DNA of 64,000 nt from Rhodoferax sp. U11-2br (GCF_018619435.1 NZ_JAHFZF010000005.1:1-64000), one strand, 5' to 3'. Shown: positions 19,012 to 30,210, counted from the first letter of the stretch. A program made the numbers and translations. The notes: generated from the letters alone by a model not told the origin.

Positions 19012-21768
19012 ATGTCGATGTTTCCCTTCTCCAAAAACAACCCTGCAGAACCCACCACTGACGCTGCTGCCGCGCCAGCCAAAACCCAAGAGGCCCACCC
19101 CCTGGACAAGATGACGCACGGTGCGTTTTCTGCCCAGACCTCGGGTGAACGCATGGCCTGCATCCGCGACTGGCTGGCCAGTGGCCCCACGCCTGAGCAG
19201 CTGCAGCAGGTGTTCAAGGAGCTCAGTGGCAAGGACAAGGGTGCAGCCAAATTGCTGCGTGAAAAACTCGACGAGATCAAACGCAGCAAAACCCAAGCCA
19301 CCATTGCGCTGGAGTGGGCCGACAAGGCCCAGGCGCTGCTGGCTGCGTCCAAGTTGAACCTGGCCGACGCCCTGGCCTGGCAGCGCGACGCCGCCAAGGC
19401 TGGTGCACCGCTGAGCAAGGAGCCCCTGGCTGGCCTGAAAGCCCAGCTGGTGGAGCGGGTGCGTGCCATCGAAGATTTGCAGCACCGGGTGCAGGTACAG
19501 CGTGAGGCTGCCGTGCTGGTGGCCCAGCGCATCGAGGTGTTGTCGACCAAACCCTGGCAAGACGCCCAGGCTGCCCAGGCTGGACTCAGCGTGGATGTCA
19601 GCAACTGGCAGGCCGAGGCTACCGCTTTGGCCAACGATGCCAACTGGCCCAGTGTGGACGCCAAGTTTGTGCCGCAGCTGCAGGCCTCACAGGCCCAGTT
19701 GGGCCTGGTCTGGGAGGCCTTCCAGGCCGCCCTGAGCGCCACCGTGTTGGCCGCTGAAGATGCCAGCGCGCCGCTGCCCAATGTGCCGGTCTGGGCCGAC
19801 GAATTGCGCGTGTTGCGCGGCATCCCGCTGGAGCCGGTGGTCAAGGCGCCGAAAGCCCCGGTAGACCCCGAAATCAAGGCCAAGGCCACGTCTGCTGTGG
19901 CTGATGCGCTCACCAAATTGGAGCAGGAAGTGGCTGAAGGCCATGGCAAAGCCAGCGCCGGTGCCGCCAACGCCTTGCGCAATGCGCTCAAGGAATTTGG
20001 CCGACTGATCGACGACAAGCTCGAAAACCAGGCCCGCAGTGCCCTGGCCGCCGCCGGTGAGTTGGAAGGCTGGCAACGCTGGCGTGCCGACCAGTTGCGC
20101 GAAGAGCTGGTGAGCAAGGCCGAGGGCTTGCTCAAGCGTCCCGAAGGCCAGGCCATTGGTGGCCGCAAGATGCAGGAATCCCTGCGTAGCCTGCGCGAGC
20201 AATGGAAACTGACCGACCAGGGGGGTGTGCCCAACCACGGTCTGTGGAAGCGTTTTGACGACGCCTGCAACGAAGCCCACAAGGTGGTTGAAGTCTGGCT
20301 CGAGAAACTCAAGGCCGAGACGGCGGAACACCGCGCCCAGCGCCTGGCCCTGATTGCCGAGGTCAAAGCCTGGGCCGAGGCCAACCGCACCGCGCTGGAC
20401 GACGACTGGAAGGGTTTCAACCGGGTGCTGCACCAGTTTGGCGACCGCTGGCGCGAGTCCGGCCACGTCGGCGAGAAGATGTATGCTGAGTTGAACACCC
20501 TCTGGAAAGCCGCCATCGACGAGGCCGCAGCGCCGCTCGAAGCCTTGCAAAAAGTCAGCCTGGCGGCCCGTCACGCGATGATCGACGAGGCCAAGCAACT
20601 GGGTGCCCAGGAGGTGCTGCGCATCGACGCCGTCAAGGCATTACAACAGCGCTGGCAGGCCGAGGCACACCGCGTGCCGATGGACCGCCGCCATGAGCAA
20701 AAACTATGGGATGCCTTCCGCAAACCGATTGACGAGGCGTTCAACCGCAAGACGGCTGAGCGCGAGAAGGCACAGAACGCCCTGAGTGAACGTGACCGCA
20801 TTGTGCTGGATGCCTCCAAGGCGCTCCAAGCCGCCAACGCCTCGGGTGACGCCCAGGCCATCAAGACCGCCATGGCCGCGCTGGACGCTGCCTTGCGTGG
20901 CCAGGCCCAGGCCCAGGCGGCGGTGGCCGCTGCTGCGCAGACTTCTGATGAGAAATCGGCTCAAGCCCAGGCGGAACAAGGGCAGGCTGCTGCTGATACT
21001 GCAGCTGACGCCGCCGCCCCCAATGACGACGCGCCAGCGGAGCCCTCTGCCGAGGCTGCGCCTGAGGTGGCCAAACCGGTGGCTCGTAAGCCGGTAGTGG
21101 CCATGCGCGGTGATGACCGCCCAGGCATGAAGAAAGAAGCGCCTGCGTTGCCTGCACGCGGTGGCAAGTTCGGTGACCGCAAAGACAGCGGCCGCCCAGG
21201 TGGCCGTGACGGTGGGCGTGATGCCCGTCCGGGTGCACGTGGCGATGACCGGGGTGGTTTCCGAGATGCCCGATCTGAGCGCGCCCCGGCTGGGGATCGT
21301 TTTGACGCACCGCGCCTGGGTGATGCGGCCTTCCGCGCCCAGCGTGACGCGTTTGAACAAGCCCAGCAGGCGCTGCGCAAACTGGCCGCCCAAGCCCATG
21401 GCGAGGCGCTGACCAACTTGCTGACTGCCTGGGAAAAACGGGATGCCGAGCTGGTGCCCAGCGTGCAAGAGCTGGGCAGCCGTGTGGCCCCGGCGGTGCG
21501 CGCCGCCTGGTCCAAAGCCGTCACCCAGGCACCTGCAGGAGACGCCAGCACCGCACTGCTGCGCCTGGAGATGGCCGCTGAGGTGCCAACACCGGCTGAA
21601 CACATCAGTGACCGGCGCATGTTGCAACTGCAATTGCTCACCAAACGCAACGACCCGGCACCGGTGCAGACCTGGGGGCAGGACGCTGCCGTGGTGCTGG
21701 GCGGCGGCTTCGATGCCGCTGCCGCACGACGCCTGCAAAATGTGCTGAAGGTGTTGTTGAAGCCCTGA
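19012..21768 (+). CDS. DUF349 domain-containing protein
   Basis: A ~918-residue, strongly alpha-helical, probably cytoplasmic protein with several DUF349 repeats of the form W..F...C...HK (for example LWKRFDDACNEAHKVVEVWL and KLWDAFRKPIDEAFNRKTAE). An Ala/Gln-rich low-complexity stretch and a Gly/Arg/Asp-rich segment (around 21150-21300) separate the repeats from a helical C-terminus. No enzymatic motif is seen and the function of the family is poorly defined. Several in-frame starts exist (GTG 19003, ATG 19012, ATG 19018); 19012 is a compromise. Confidence 0.8.
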   Translation: MSMFPFSKNNPAEPTTDAAAAPAKTQEAHPLDKMTHGAFSAQTSGERMACIRDWLASGPTPEQLQQVFKELSGKDKGAAKLLREKLDEIKRSKTQATIALEWADKAQALLAASKLNLADALAWQRDAAKAGAPLSKEPLAGLKAQLVERVRAIEDLQHRVQVQREAAVLVAQRIEVLSTKPWQDAQAAQAGLSVDVSNWQAEATALANDANWPSVDAKFVPQLQASQAQLGLVWEAFQAALSATVLAAEDASAPLPNVPVWADELRVLRGIPLEPVVKAPKAPVDPEIKAKATSAVADALTKLEQEVAEGHGKASAGAANALRNALKEFGRLIDDKLENQARSALAAAGELEGWQRWRADQLREELVSKAEGLLKRPEGQAIGGRKMQESLRSLREQWKLTDQGGVPNHGLWKRFDDACNEAHKVVEVWLEKLKAETAEHRAQRLALIAEVKAWAEANRTALDDDWKGFNRVLHQFGDRWRESGHVGEKMYAELNTLWKAAIDEAAAPLEALQKVSLAARHAMIDEAKQLGAQEVLRIDAVKALQQRWQAEAHRVPMDRRHEQKLWDAFRKPIDEAFNRKTAEREKAQNALSERDRIVLDASKALQAANASGDAQAIKTAMAALDAALRGQAQAQAAVAAAAQTSDEKSAQAQAEQGQAAADTAADAAAPNDDAPAEPSAEAAPEVAKPVARKPVVAMRGDDRPGMKKEAPALPARGGKFGDRKDSGRPGGRDGGRDARPGARGDDRGGFRDARSERAPAGDRFDAPRLGDAAFRAQRDAFEQAQQALRKLAAQAHGEALTNLLTAWEKRDAELVPSVQELGSRVAPAVRAAWSKAVTQAPAGDASTALLRLEMAAEVPTPAEHISDRRMLQLQLLTKRNDPAPVQTWGQDAAVVLGGGFDAAAARRLQNVLKVLLKP

Positions 21769-22191
21769 GTCAACAGGGCCGTGCCTCGCGACAGCAGGGC
21801 ACTGGGCGTGAGGTGAAGCCCATTGCCGTGCCTTGCAAGGTTGATTGATCTGGGCTCCCCTGCAAACCCTGCGCCCAACTGGGTGCAAAGGGAGGGGCGC
21901 TTGCTCAATTGAGCGCAGCGGCAGAAGCCGCATATTTCTTTAGGCCCCATTGAGCCCTCCATCGGGCTGCGGCCACGGTCTTGCAACGCACGTTGGCAAC
22001 TGATTTGGGCGGGTAATCCGTTGATGTCTTGACCGTCCAATGTGTACCAATAGCGGTAGTATTTGGCAGCAGGCCCTTGGTGACCACACCTCGCCCGACA
22101 CGCTTGCTTTGAAAATGGCGCAAACCCTGCAAGAATCCTGTCGCAATCAGAGTTCTGAGAATCCACACAAAGGCGACAAGGTCCAACCATC
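21769..22191. other. Intergenic region before chemoreceptor gene
   Basis: 423 bp without a convincing gene. A 93-codon minus-strand frame (21905-22186) has no ribosome binding site or recognisable family and probably does not code. Promoter elements for the chemoreceptor should lie in its 3' part; none stands out clearly. Confidence 0.5.
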
Positions 22192-23955
22192 ATGAACCAC
22201 TTAAAAATCTCCACCCGACTGACCCTGGGTTTTGCTGCCATCACCATGGCTTTTTTGGTGCTGTCGGGTTTTACCGCATGGCGCATGCAGCAGGTCTTGC
22301 AGGCCACCGATTTGATGGAAACCGAAACCGAGCTGCTGGACCTGGCGGAGAAGTGGCAAGGCGATGTTCGCCAGAACTCGGCACGTTCCTTGGCGGCGGC
22401 CTACTCCCCTGGCACAGCCATGTTCGATTTTTTCAAAGACGATATGACCGCCACCAGCGCCGGGACCACAGCGACACAAAAGAAGTTCCTGGAATTGTCC
22501 AAAAACGAAGCAGCACTCAAGCGCGCTGCTGACGTGGGTGAAGTGCGCAAAGGCTACCTGGCGACGCGCGAACAGGTCAATGCCCTGAAAACCGCGGGGG
22601 ATGACGCAGGTGCCCAGGCCCTGGTGCGTGACAAGCTGGCGCCGGCCACGGCGGATTACATCCGTGTGACCCAGGCTTTGGTAGACGGTCAAATCGACAA
22701 TGTTCGTGAGATCAACAAAGACATCGAAGCCATCTTCGGCCAACTCTACCTCGTTGGCGGCGCGCTGCTGGCCCTGTGTGTGGGCATCGCGGTGTTTGCC
22801 AGCTGGAGTATTTCGCGCGGTATTGCCCAAGGCATCACACTGGCCAGCAGCGCTGCTGAGCGTTTTGGTGAAGGTGACCTGAGCCAGACCCTGCCACAAG
22901 ACGGCAAAGACGAAATCGCCCACCTGTTACAAGCCCTCTCCAAAATGCAGACCAACCTGGTCGGTGTGGTCCAGCGCGTGCGCCAGGGCTCAGAGTCGGT
23001 GGCCACCGCCAGCTCCGAGATCGCCCAAGGCAACCATGACCTCTCCAGCCGCACCGAGTCCCAAGCCAGTGCCTTGGAAGAAACTGCCGCATCCATGGAA
23101 GAACTCAGTTCCACCGTCAAACAAAACGCTGACAACGCACGCCAGGCGAACCAGTTGGCTATGAGTGCCAGCAGCGTCGCGGTGCAAGGTGGTGAAGTTG
23201 TGGCCCAGGTGGTCGACACCATGAAAGGCATCAATGAAGCGTCACGCAAGATCAGCGACATCATCAGCGTGATCGATGGCATTGCCTTCCAGACCAATAT
23301 CCTGGCTTTGAACGCCGCAGTGGAAGCCGCTCGAGCCGGTGAACAGGGTCGCGGTTTTGCGGTGGTGGCCTCTGAAGTGCGCAGCCTGGCCGGACGCAGT
23401 GCCCAAGCCGCCAAAGAAATCAAGACCCTGATCAACAACAGCGTCGAACGTGTGGAGCATGGTTCTGCCTTGGTCGATCAAGCCGGCTCCACCATGACCG
23501 AGGTGGTGACCTCAATCAAACGTGTGACTGACATCATGGGCGAGATCAGTGCCGCCAGCAATGAACAAAGCCAGGGTGTGAGCCAGGTCGGTGAAGCGGT
23601 GACACAAATGGATCAGGCCACCCAGCAAAATGCCGCACTGGTGGAAGAAATGGCGGCAGCTGCCAGCAGCCTCAAGAGCCAGGCGCAGGACCTGGTGCAG
23701 ACGGTGGCGGTGTTCAGGCTGAAGGAAGGGGAGAGTGTGGGGCTTGGGAGCACAGGTGCGTTGCCCGTGGCGGCGCCTGCACCGCAGATCAAGGCTGCCT
23801 CCCAGCGGCCAGCCCTGAAACCGGCCAATCGCAGTGCCGTGCCAGCGCGTCTGAATGCAGCTAGCCCGGCCCCAACGCCAGCTCCGCCAGTGACCACCAA
23901 ATCGACCCCGACGGCAGCCACCGGGTCAGCAGACTCGGACTGGGAAACTTTCTGA
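22192..23955 (+). CDS. Methyl-accepting chemotaxis protein
   Basis: A 587-residue transmembrane chemoreceptor. Membrane helix 1 is about residues 9-30, then a ~160-residue periplasmic four-helix-bundle sensor, membrane helix 2 about 185-210, HAMP, and the methyl-accepting signalling domain. The kinase-control hairpin tip is intact ([20 protein letters not shown]). The protein ends in DWETF, equivalent to the NWETF tether that recruits CheR/CheB, after a Pro/Ala-rich flexible tail. It stands alone with no che genes nearby. The ligand cannot be predicted. Confidence 0.93.
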   Translation: MNHLKISTRLTLGFAAITMAFLVLSGFTAWRMQQVLQATDLMETETELLDLAEKWQGDVRQNSARSLAAAYSPGTAMFDFFKDDMTATSAGTTATQKKFLELSKNEAALKRAADVGEVRKGYLATREQVNALKTAGDDAGAQALVRDKLAPATADYIRVTQALVDGQIDNVREINKDIEAIFGQLYLVGGALLALCVGIAVFASWSISRGIAQGITLASSAAERFGEGDLSQTLPQDGKDEIAHLLQALSKMQTNLVGVVQRVRQGSESVATASSEIAQGNHDLSSRTESQASALEETAASMEELSSTVKQNADNARQANQLAMSASSVAVQGGEVVAQVVDTMKGINEASRKISDIISVIDGIAFQTNILALNAAVEAARAGEQGRGFAVVASEVRSLAGRSAQAAKEIKTLINNSVERVEHGSALVDQAGSTMTEVVTSIKRVTDIMGEISAASNEQSQGVSQVGEAVTQMDQATQQNAALVEEMAAAASSLKSQAQDLVQTVAVFRLKEGESVGLGSTGALPVAAPAPQIKAASQRPALKPANRSAVPARLNAASPAPTPAPPVTTKSTPTAATGSADSDWETF

Positions 23956-24128
23956 ACCGATCTCCTGGCGAGACCCCTGTCGCGCATCACATGCTCTTGA
24001 ATAGAGAGCGGGTGGTGCTTAAAAATAAGGCGGATGGGCCTTTTTGTATTTGTACTGAACCCGTGTTGCGGGTCGACCTGTGCCGAGGGTTTTGTCAACG
24101 CAGCCGAAGGATGCAACTGTGGAGATGG

Positions 24129-24983
24129 CTAGACCAGCGGTGTTTGAGACCTGGGTGTCCAGCGTAACGGTGTGGCCCCAAGGCCCAGACGCAGCACTTC
24201 CAGCCGGGGCGGTGTGGCACCGGCGTCCCAGTCACTGAGCACCAGCCGGTGTTTGGGTGTGTCCGCTGTCGGGTTCAGACAGTGATCTGCTGGTTTGTGA
24301 GTGTGGCCATGGATGAGGGTGCTGGCCTGCGCGGCCTGTAACCATTGCAGGGCAGCCGCTGTGTCCACATCGGCATAACTGGCACCGCTGCTTTTGCGGG
24401 ATTCACTTTGCTCGCGCAGGCTGCGCGCGATCGCCAGACGCTCAGCCAGCGGTTTGGCCAGAAACTGGGCGCGCCAGGCCGCTGTGCGCACGCTGCTTCG
24501 AAATTGCTGGTAGTCGGTGTCGTCCAGACACAGGGCGTCGCCGTGGGATAACAGCCAGCGTTGCTCGTAAAACACCAACACGGTCGGGTCTGTCAGCAGG
24601 GTCATGCCGCAGGCCGCCGCAAAGCCTTCACCGAGCAAGAAGTCGCGGTTGCCGTGCATGAAAAAAAGGGTCATGTGCTGGGACGCCTCTGCCAGTAGCT
24701 GTTGGCATTGGGCTTCAAAGCCTAGTGGCTGACCGGGTGGCAGCTTGGCCACATCGTCACCCACCCAGACCTCAAACAAATCGCCCAGGATCAAGAGCGC
24801 GTCTGCGCTGCTGCTGCGCAGGTAACGTTGCCAGACCTCGAAGGTGGCCGCTTCACTGGCTTGTAAATGCAGATCCGAGATGAGGTCGATACAGCGCCAG
24901 TGCGCTGGGGCAATGAGTTCCGGCCAGCTTGCGCTGCTCAAGCTGGCCGAGACGGGGCTCGGTATGTTGGCCTGGGGCGACAC
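24129..24983 (-). CDS. lpxH: UDP-2,3-diacylglucosamine diphosphatase
   Basis: Hydrolyses UDP-2,3-diacylglucosamine to lipid X and UMP in lipid A synthesis at the inner membrane. All metallophosphatase motifs are present: ISDLHL, GDLFEVWVGDD, GNRDFL, LSHGDALC and HGHTHKP. At 284 residues it is somewhat longer than the E. coli enzyme because of N- and C-terminal extensions. The start is a GTG. It is the last gene of a minus-strand run with the two cyclophilins, 26 bp after ppiB. Confidence 0.93.
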   Translation of the reverse strand: MSPQANIPSPVSASLSSASWPELIAPAHWRCIDLISDLHLQASEAATFEVWQRYLRSSSADALLILGDLFEVWVGDDVAKLPPGQPLGFEAQCQQLLAEASQHMTLFFMHGNRDFLLGEGFAAACGMTLLTDPTVLVFYEQRWLLSHGDALCLDDTDYQQFRSSVRTAAWRAQFLAKPLAERLAIARSLREQSESRKSSGASYADVDTAAALQWLQAAQASTLIHGHTHKPADHCLNPTADTPKHRLVLSDWDAGATPPRLEVLRLGLGATPLRWTPRSQTPLV

Positions 24984-25009
24984 AGCGAGCCGACTTTCGC
25001 AGAGCAGGT

Positions 25010-25516
25010 TTACAGCGCCACAGCCTTTTCGATCACCACATCTTCCACCGGCACATCGTCGTGGTACCCGCGGCGGGCGGTCTTGACGGCCTTGATGGCG
25101 TCAACGACTTCCTTGCCGGCCACCACTTTGCCAAACACTGCGTAGCCCCAACCTTGCTGGCTGGGTGCGGTGTGGTTCAAAAAGCCGTTGTCAGCCACGT
25201 TGATGAAAAACTGGGCGGTGGCCGAGTGTGGGTCACCGGTGCGGGCCATGGCCACGCTGTAGTTGACGTTTTTCAGGCCATTGTTGGCTTCGTTGGTGAT
25301 CGGTGCGTCGCAGTCTTTTTGCGCCATGCCGGGTTCCATGCCACCACCCTGGACCATGAAGCCGGGGATGATGCGGTGAAAAATGGTGTTGTTGTAGTGG
25401 CCTTTGGCCACGTAGCTCAGAAAGTTGGCCACCGTTTTGGGGGCTTTGTCCTGGTCGAGTTCAAGGGTGATGACGCCGTGTTTGGCAATGTGGAGTTCGA
25501 CTTGGGGGTTGCTCAT
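25010..25516 (-). CDS. ppiB: Cytoplasmic peptidyl-prolyl cis-trans isomerase B (cyclophilin)
   Basis: A 168-residue cyclophilin without signal peptide. Catalytic-site blocks are visible: [33 protein letters not shown] and [11 protein letters not shown]. It catalyses proline isomerisation during folding. It lies 3 bp after the periplasmic paralogue ppiA and upstream of lpxH, so the three are probably cotranscribed. Confidence 0.95.
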   Translation of the reverse strand: MSNPQVELHIAKHGVITLELDQDKAPKTVANFLSYVAKGHYNNTIFHRIIPGFMVQGGGMEPGMAQKDCDAPITNEANNGLKNVNYSVAMARTGDPHSATAQFFINVADNGFLNHTAPSQQGWGYAVFGKVVAGKEVVDAIKAVKTARRGYHDDVPVEDVVIEKAVAL

Positions 25517-25519
25517 GAT

Positions 25520-26206
25520 TTATTTCACCAGGGTTGCAGAGTTGATAAGAATGGGCGTTTTGGGAACGTCCGTGGGGAAAGGACCGCCCGAGCCGGTCGG
25601 TGTTGACTTGATTTTCTCAACAACCGCCATGCCCGAGATCACCCGGCCAAACACCGTGTAGCCATACAGCTGGCTGGCACCCAGCAAGCTGGCCCGGGGT
25701 GTATTTTCATAGACACGGCCCTGGTACTCAAACTTGGGCACCGGATCACCCGGCGGAATCAGCACCGGATCCAGAAAGGCGTTGTCTTTGACGTTGATGA
25801 AAAACTGCGCTGTGGCCGACTGCGGGTCACCGGTGCGGGCCATGGCCAGCGTGCCGGTCACATTGCGCGGGCCACCTTTCTCAAGCGCCTGACGCCCTTC
25901 GTGCACCACGGGTGCTCGGGTGGGTTTTTCAGTATATTTGGCGTCATAACCACCACCTTGCACCATGAAGTTGGGGATGACGCGGTGAAAAATGGTGCCG
26001 TCGTAGTGTTTGTCACGCACGTACTGCAGAAAGTTGTCGACCGTCCTGGGGGCCTTGTCGGGGTAGAGTTCGACCACAAAATCCCCCGCCGAGGTGGCGA
26101 ACTTGACCTGTGGCAGCGTCTGTGCTGCTGCCTGACCTGCTGTCAAAAAGAGAGCTGCAGAGGCAATAGATGCAAGGGCTAGGGCGCTTTTTCTCTTGAA
26201 GTTCAT
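25520..26206 (-). CDS. ppiA: Periplasmic peptidyl-prolyl cis-trans isomerase A (cyclophilin)
   Basis: A 228-residue cyclophilin with a signal peptide ending in GQAAAQ. The isomerase domain shows [15 protein letters not shown] and [18 protein letters not shown]. The start [10 protein letters not shown] overlaps the stop of the L,D-transpeptidase gene (ATGA), so the upstream in-frame ATG was rejected. The signal-peptide codons coincide with a dispersed-repeat copy (26141-26193), an unusual origin for a signal sequence. Confidence 0.94.
   Translation of the reverse strand: MNFKRKSALALASIASAALFLTAGQAAAQTLPQVKFATSAGDFVVELYPDKAPRTVDNFLQYVRDKHYDGTIFHRVIPNFMVQGGGYDAKYTEKPTRAPVVHEGRQALEKGGPRNVTGTLAMARTGDPQSATAQFFINVKDNAFLDPVLIPPGDPVPKFEYQGRVYENTPRASLLGASQLYGYTVFGRVISGMAVVEKIKSTPTGSGGPFPTDVPKTPILINSATLVK
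26141..26193. repeat. Short dispersed palindromic repeat (copy 4, encodes part of the PpiA signal peptide)
   Basis: On the minus strand: CCTAGCCCTTGCATCTATTG, then CCTCTGCAGCTCTC, then TTTTTGA. It matches the repeat pattern and encodes the hydrophobic core [14 protein letters not shown]. Confidence 0.5.
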
Positions 26207-27447
26207 AACCGGGTCCCTTCGTAAATGATGGTCCACTGACCGGCACGGTGCGACCAGTACTGGCGTTTGCTGGTGCCGGTGCGCTGGCCTGCGGCCACTT
26301 CACCAAAGGTCACCACCATGGTGTCTTCCTTGTCTTGCCAGCGCAACATGGACAAGTCCTTGAGCTCCAGCTCGCGGCCACGTGTTTGTGCCACCTCACG
26401 TGCCAGCACCGTCTGCCAGTCACCACGGTTTTTGCTGCCGTTGCTGAAGTCACTGGCGTAAAAGCTGGTGAGTTCTGCCAGATTGCCGCTGGATTTGGCC
26501 TTGCGCCAGGCGTTCAGACGCGCTTCAAAAGGGCCCAACTGGTTATTGGTGTGGTCCTGCGGCACCCAGCTGAGCTGGTTGGTAATCACCACCGGGGTGC
26601 TGCGGATGGCCACCGTCTGGATGATGTATTGCAGGTCGGGGTTGGCCAGCACCACACAGCCATCACTGGCCAGCGGTGGTCGCGAGAACTGGTCCGATGG
26701 TGTGCCGTGTAACCAGATGCCTCCCCCGGTTTTGCCACGCCGAACATCCAGCATGTTGGGGTAGTTGATGGGCAGGGCGCCGACGCCGTAAAAGTCTGTG
26801 AGCGTTTTGGGATCCAACTGGCTGGTGATGAAATACACCCCCAAGGGGGTGCGTTGGTCACCCTCGGTGTTTTTTTCGACCCCCAGCTTGCCGACCGAGA
26901 TGTAGTAATCCGCGATCAAGGTCAGGCCGCTGGCCCGGTTTTCAAACAGGTACAGGCGCGAGCGCGCCGCATCCACCGCAATGGCGTGTTTGACGGCGCG
27001 TGACAGTCGCACAAATTCAGCCGGTATGTAGCCTTCGGGTGGGCGCTCTTTCAAAGCTTTGAGGCGGGCTGCCGACTCGGCACGCAAGGAAGTCAGCGCC
27101 GCCGTATGGGCCTTGAGCTGGTTGGCTGGCACGTCGCCAAAGCTAGTGACCGGCCGTGTGCGCGATGACAACAAGTCGCCATACACCAACTGGGCCAGCG
27201 CGAAGTTGGGGTAGTCCTTGACCAGCCGCTGCGCCTCGTCGAGGGCTGTGCGGGTGTCCGAGCGGCCAATCAAGCGGTAGATCTGGATCAGTCGCGCCTC
27301 GGCCAGGCCTTCCTTGTCAGCTGGAGCGGGGGCGGCGGCGCGGGCCACCATAGGTTTGGGCTTGGGCGAGGTGCTGGCGTGGCTGGACGGCAGGCCCCAA
27401 CCAGCTAAGCAAACGCAGCAAATGGCACTGAGAACTTTCAAGGACAT
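26203..27447 (-). CDS. L,D-transpeptidase (YkuD) with C-terminal NTF2-like Cds6 domain
   Basis: An exported 414-residue protein; [20 protein letters not shown] is a signal sequence, possibly a lipoprotein type. The catalytic YkuD domain (roughly 140-280) has the active-site pattern [12 protein letters not shown]...SDGCVVL with the nucleophilic cysteine. The C-terminal ~110 residues (FYASDFSN ... [15 protein letters not shown]) form an NTF2/SnoaL-like domain seen in Cds6-family transpeptidases. It should make or edit 3-3 peptidoglycan crosslinks or attach proteins to the wall. Its stop overlaps the ppiA start. The TPR gene upstream carries a similar C-terminal domain. Confidence 0.87.
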   Translation of the reverse strand: MSLKVLSAICCVCLAGWGLPSSHASTSPKPKPMVARAAAPAPADKEGLAEARLIQIYRLIGRSDTRTALDEAQRLVKDYPNFALAQLVYGDLLSSRTRPVTSFGDVPANQLKAHTAALTSLRAESAARLKALKERPPEGYIPAEFVRLSRAVKHAIAVDAARSRLYLFENRASGLTLIADYYISVGKLGVEKNTEGDQRTPLGVYFITSQLDPKTLTDFYGVGALPINYPNMLDVRRGKTGGGIWLHGTPSDQFSRPPLASDGCVVLANPDLQYIIQTVAIRSTPVVITNQLSWVPQDHTNNQLGPFEARLNAWRKAKSSGNLAELTSFYASDFSNGSKNRGDWQTVLAREVAQTRGRELELKDLSMLRWQDKEDTMVVTFGEVAAGQRTGTSKRQYWSHRAGQWTIIYEGTRL

Positions 27448-27511
27448 GCGATGGACAGGCACAACAGGTGCCCCGTGACGGAGTTGCCCGCAGGCAGGGT
27501 TACAAATGGTT

Positions 27512-28603
27512 TCAACGACCCGTCGATTCCCGCGTGATCAGCCAAGCCGAACCCAACTTCTTCAGGTTCAGGGTCTTGGGGCTCGCTATGGAGAGGCTGT
27601 CAGCCTTGTAGGCCTGGCGGAAACTGGCCACGGCCTGCTCGCCATTGACTCGGATGTTCAAGTCGCTGAGTGTGACGCTGATGTTTTTCTTGCCGACGAT
27701 GCGGTCACGGCGTTCTTGCTGCCAGGCGGCACGAGACTGTTTGCCCGGCGGCGCAAAGTCCGGGCTGTAGGCCTTGAGGTAGCCATCCATGTTTTTGCTG
27801 GACCAGGCTTTGGCCCAGGCCAGCACAGCTGCCTCGACCGCTTTGTGGGAATCGGCGTTGACAGCCACCGTTGTTGTGGCTGCGTTGTTGGTGGCAGGAG
27901 CACTGGCCGCAGCTGTCGTGGCTGGGCTGGCAGCGGTTGCCACCACCGGTGCAGAAGGTATTACAGCGGGTGTAGCCGGGGCCGCAGGCTTGGCCGCTGG
28001 TGCAGCGACGGGTTCCGGTGCGGGTTTGGCTGCTGTTGACGCAGCAGCGGCAACCACCACCGGGTTGCGGCTGTTGTTCAGGTTGGGTTTAAAAACATCG
28101 GCAATCAAGGCCAGCTTGGGCGGCACAGCGGCAGCGTTGCCGTCGAGTTGCAAGGCCTTGTTGTAGGCCTGGCTGGCCAACCGGGCATACACATCACCCA
28201 GGTTTTCATGGGCGGTGGCGTAGCTCGGGTTGGTGCGAATCGCCATCTCGAGTGCCTGCTTTGCCTTGTCGTACTGGCCTTGCCCGGCGTACAACACGGC
28301 CAGGTTGTTGTAGGGCTCGGGCAGCTCCGGGTAGTCCTGCGTCAACTGGGTGAAGGTGGTGACCGCTTCCGCTGTTTTGCCCAGGTTGCGCTGGATGACA
28401 CCTTTGAAAAACCGCATTTGCGGGTCACCCGGTTTGCTGGCCAGGTAGCTGTCGACCCGGGTCAGGGCCTCGTTGAACTTGTTGGTGCGCACCAGCTGGC
28501 TGACATCAGCGTAGTCGTCCGCATAGGCGCTGGCTGCCACACAGGCGCTAGCCAGAACCAGCAAACGAAGCGATTTGTAAAGGGCGTTGTGAGCCTGTTT
28601 CAT
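27512..28603 (-). CDS. Exported TPR protein with C-terminal Cds6/NTF2-like domain
   Basis: A ~363-residue protein with signal peptide (LLVLASACVAASAYA). Three or more TPR units follow (for example PEPYNNLAVLYAGQGQYDKA), then an Ala/Pro/Thr-rich linker of about 90 residues, then an NTF2-like domain (AWAKAWSSKNMDGYLKAYSP). The domain pairing with the neighbouring L,D-transpeptidase suggests the two work on the same envelope substrate, but this is inference. It reads into the L,D-transpeptidase and cyclophilin run. Confidence 0.82.
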   Translation of the reverse strand: MKQAHNALYKSLRLLVLASACVAASAYADDYADVSQLVRTNKFNEALTRVDSYLASKPGDPQMRFFKGVIQRNLGKTAEAVTTFTQLTQDYPELPEPYNNLAVLYAGQGQYDKAKQALEMAIRTNPSYATAHENLGDVYARLASQAYNKALQLDGNAAAVPPKLALIADVFKPNLNNSRNPVVVAAAASTAAKPAPEPVAAPAAKPAAPATPAVIPSAPVVATAASPATTAAASAPATNNAATTTVAVNADSHKAVEAAVLAWAKAWSSKNMDGYLKAYSPDFAPPGKQSRAAWQQERRDRIVGKKNISVTLSDLNIRVNGEQAVASFRQAYKADSLSIASPKTLNLKKLGSAWLITRESTGR

Positions 28604-28809
28604 GGACACTGTGGTTTGAAGAAGTGAGATGGAGGCCGCGAAACCGGCGGGAGCTGACAGGGCTTTATACTGCCTTCCATTGTAGCGGAGGGTCTGCTTT
28701 TAAGCGTTTGACGGATCGGCCTGATCTGGACGAGCTACCTCTGGCGCAAGCCACCGCCCCAACAACATCGGCTTTGACCGCAGCCACCTGACTTGAATCT
28801 TTGACATCC

Positions 28810-30201
28810 ATGAGTTTGCGCATTTTCAACACGCTCTCGCGAGAGCTGGAACCTTTTTCCCCGATTGAGCCCGGTCATGTGCGCATGTATGTGTGCGGCA
28901 TGACGATTTATGACCTGTGCCACATCGGGCACGCGCGCATGATGATGGCTTTTGATGTGGTGCAGCGCTGGCTCAAAGCCAGTGGTTACCGCGTCACCTA
29001 TGTGCGCAACATCACCGATATCGACGACAAGATCATCAAACGTGCGCTCGAGCGAGGTATCCCGATCCGCGCGCTGACCGACGAGATGGTGGCGGCCATG
29101 CACCACGACATCGCGCTGCTGGGCATTGAGCCGCCCACGCTGGAGCCCCGTGCCACCGAACATGTGCCGCAGATGCTGAGTCTGATCCAGCGCCTGGAGG
29201 CCAAGGGCCTGGCCTACCAGTCCAGCAGCGGTGATGTGAACTTTGCGGTGCGTAAATTCCCCGGCTACGGCAAGTTGTCGGGCAAATCGCTGGATGAGTT
29301 GCGCGCAGGTGAACGCGTGGCGGTGCAGGACGGCAAGGAAGACCCGCTGGACTTTGTGCTGTGGAAAGCCGCCAAGGCCTCTGAGCCCGAGGATGCCAAA
29401 TGGGACGCCGCTGCCCTGGGTTATGCCTATGGCACGGGTCGGCCCGGCTGGCATATTGAATGTTCTGCCATGAGCTGCCAGGCGTTGGGGGAAACCTTTG
29501 ACATCCACGGCGGCGGTGCTGACCTGCAGTTTCCGCACCACGAGAACGAAATTGCCCAGAGTGAAGGCGCCAGTGGCCAGCCGCTGGCCAAGTTCTGGGT
29601 GCACAACGGGTTTGTCCGGGTCGACAACGAAAAGATGTCCAAGAGCCTGGGCAACTTCTTCACCATCCGCGACGTGCTGGTCAAGTTTGACCCCGAAACC
29701 GTGCGATTTTTCCTTCTGCGCACGCATTACCGCACCGCGCTCAATTACAGCGATGTGCACCTGGATGACGCCCGCAGTGGTTTGAAACGTCTGTACACCG
29801 CACTCGACCTGGCCACGCCCGACGTGGTCAACATCGACTGGGCTGAGCCTTTTGCCGCACGTTTCAAAGCAGCCATGGACGACGACTTTGGCACACCCGA
29901 GGCGGTGGCGGTGTTGTTTGAGCTGGCCACCGAGGTCAACCGCAGCCGTTCACCTGTTTTGGCGGGTTTACTCAAGGCCCTGGGCGCTTGTCTGGGCTTG
30001 TTGCAAGGCGACCCCAAAGCCTTTTTGCAGGCCGGTGCGGGGCTCGATGAGACCGCGATCGCTGCGCTGATTGCCCAGCGCGCCGCCGCCAAAGCGGCCA
30101 AAAATTTCGCCGAGGCTGACCAGATCCGCCAACAACTGCTGGCCCAAGGCATTGTGCTGAAAGATTCGGCAGCCGGGACGACCTGGGAAGTGGCCAAGTG
30201 A
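28810..30201 (+). CDS. cysS: Cysteinyl-tRNA synthetase
   Basis: Charges tRNA-Cys. The class I signatures are present: CHIGHARM (HIGH motif, preceded by [11 protein letters not shown]) and KMSKSLG. Zinc ligands include the cysteine of YVCGMT and C/H residues in [10 protein letters not shown] and [11 protein letters not shown]. At 463 residues the length is normal. The ATG giving [10 protein letters not shown] was chosen over an in-frame TTG 9 bp upstream. It is transcribed divergently from the TPR gene. Confidence 0.97.
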   Translation: MSLRIFNTLSRELEPFSPIEPGHVRMYVCGMTIYDLCHIGHARMMMAFDVVQRWLKASGYRVTYVRNITDIDDKIIKRALERGIPIRALTDEMVAAMHHDIALLGIEPPTLEPRATEHVPQMLSLIQRLEAKGLAYQSSSGDVNFAVRKFPGYGKLSGKSLDELRAGERVAVQDGKEDPLDFVLWKAAKASEPEDAKWDAAALGYAYGTGRPGWHIECSAMSCQALGETFDIHGGGADLQFPHHENEIAQSEGASGQPLAKFWVHNGFVRVDNEKMSKSLGNFFTIRDVLVKFDPETVRFFLLRTHYRTALNYSDVHLDDARSGLKRLYTALDLATPDVVNIDWAEPFAARFKAAMDDDFGTPEAVAVLFELATEVNRSRSPVLAGLLKALGACLGLLQGDPKAFLQAGAGLDETAIAALIAQRAAAKAAKNFAEADQIRQQLLAQGIVLKDSAAGTTWEVAK

Positions 30202-30210
30202 TGGTTTCTA

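Noticed and set aside
21905..22186. 93-codon minus-strand frame in the gap before the chemoreceptor
   Set aside because: No ribosome binding site, no recognisable sequence, unusual composition; kept as intergenic.
28735..29760. 341-codon open frame antisense to cysS
   Set aside because: Shadow of cysS; no domain, no ribosome binding site.
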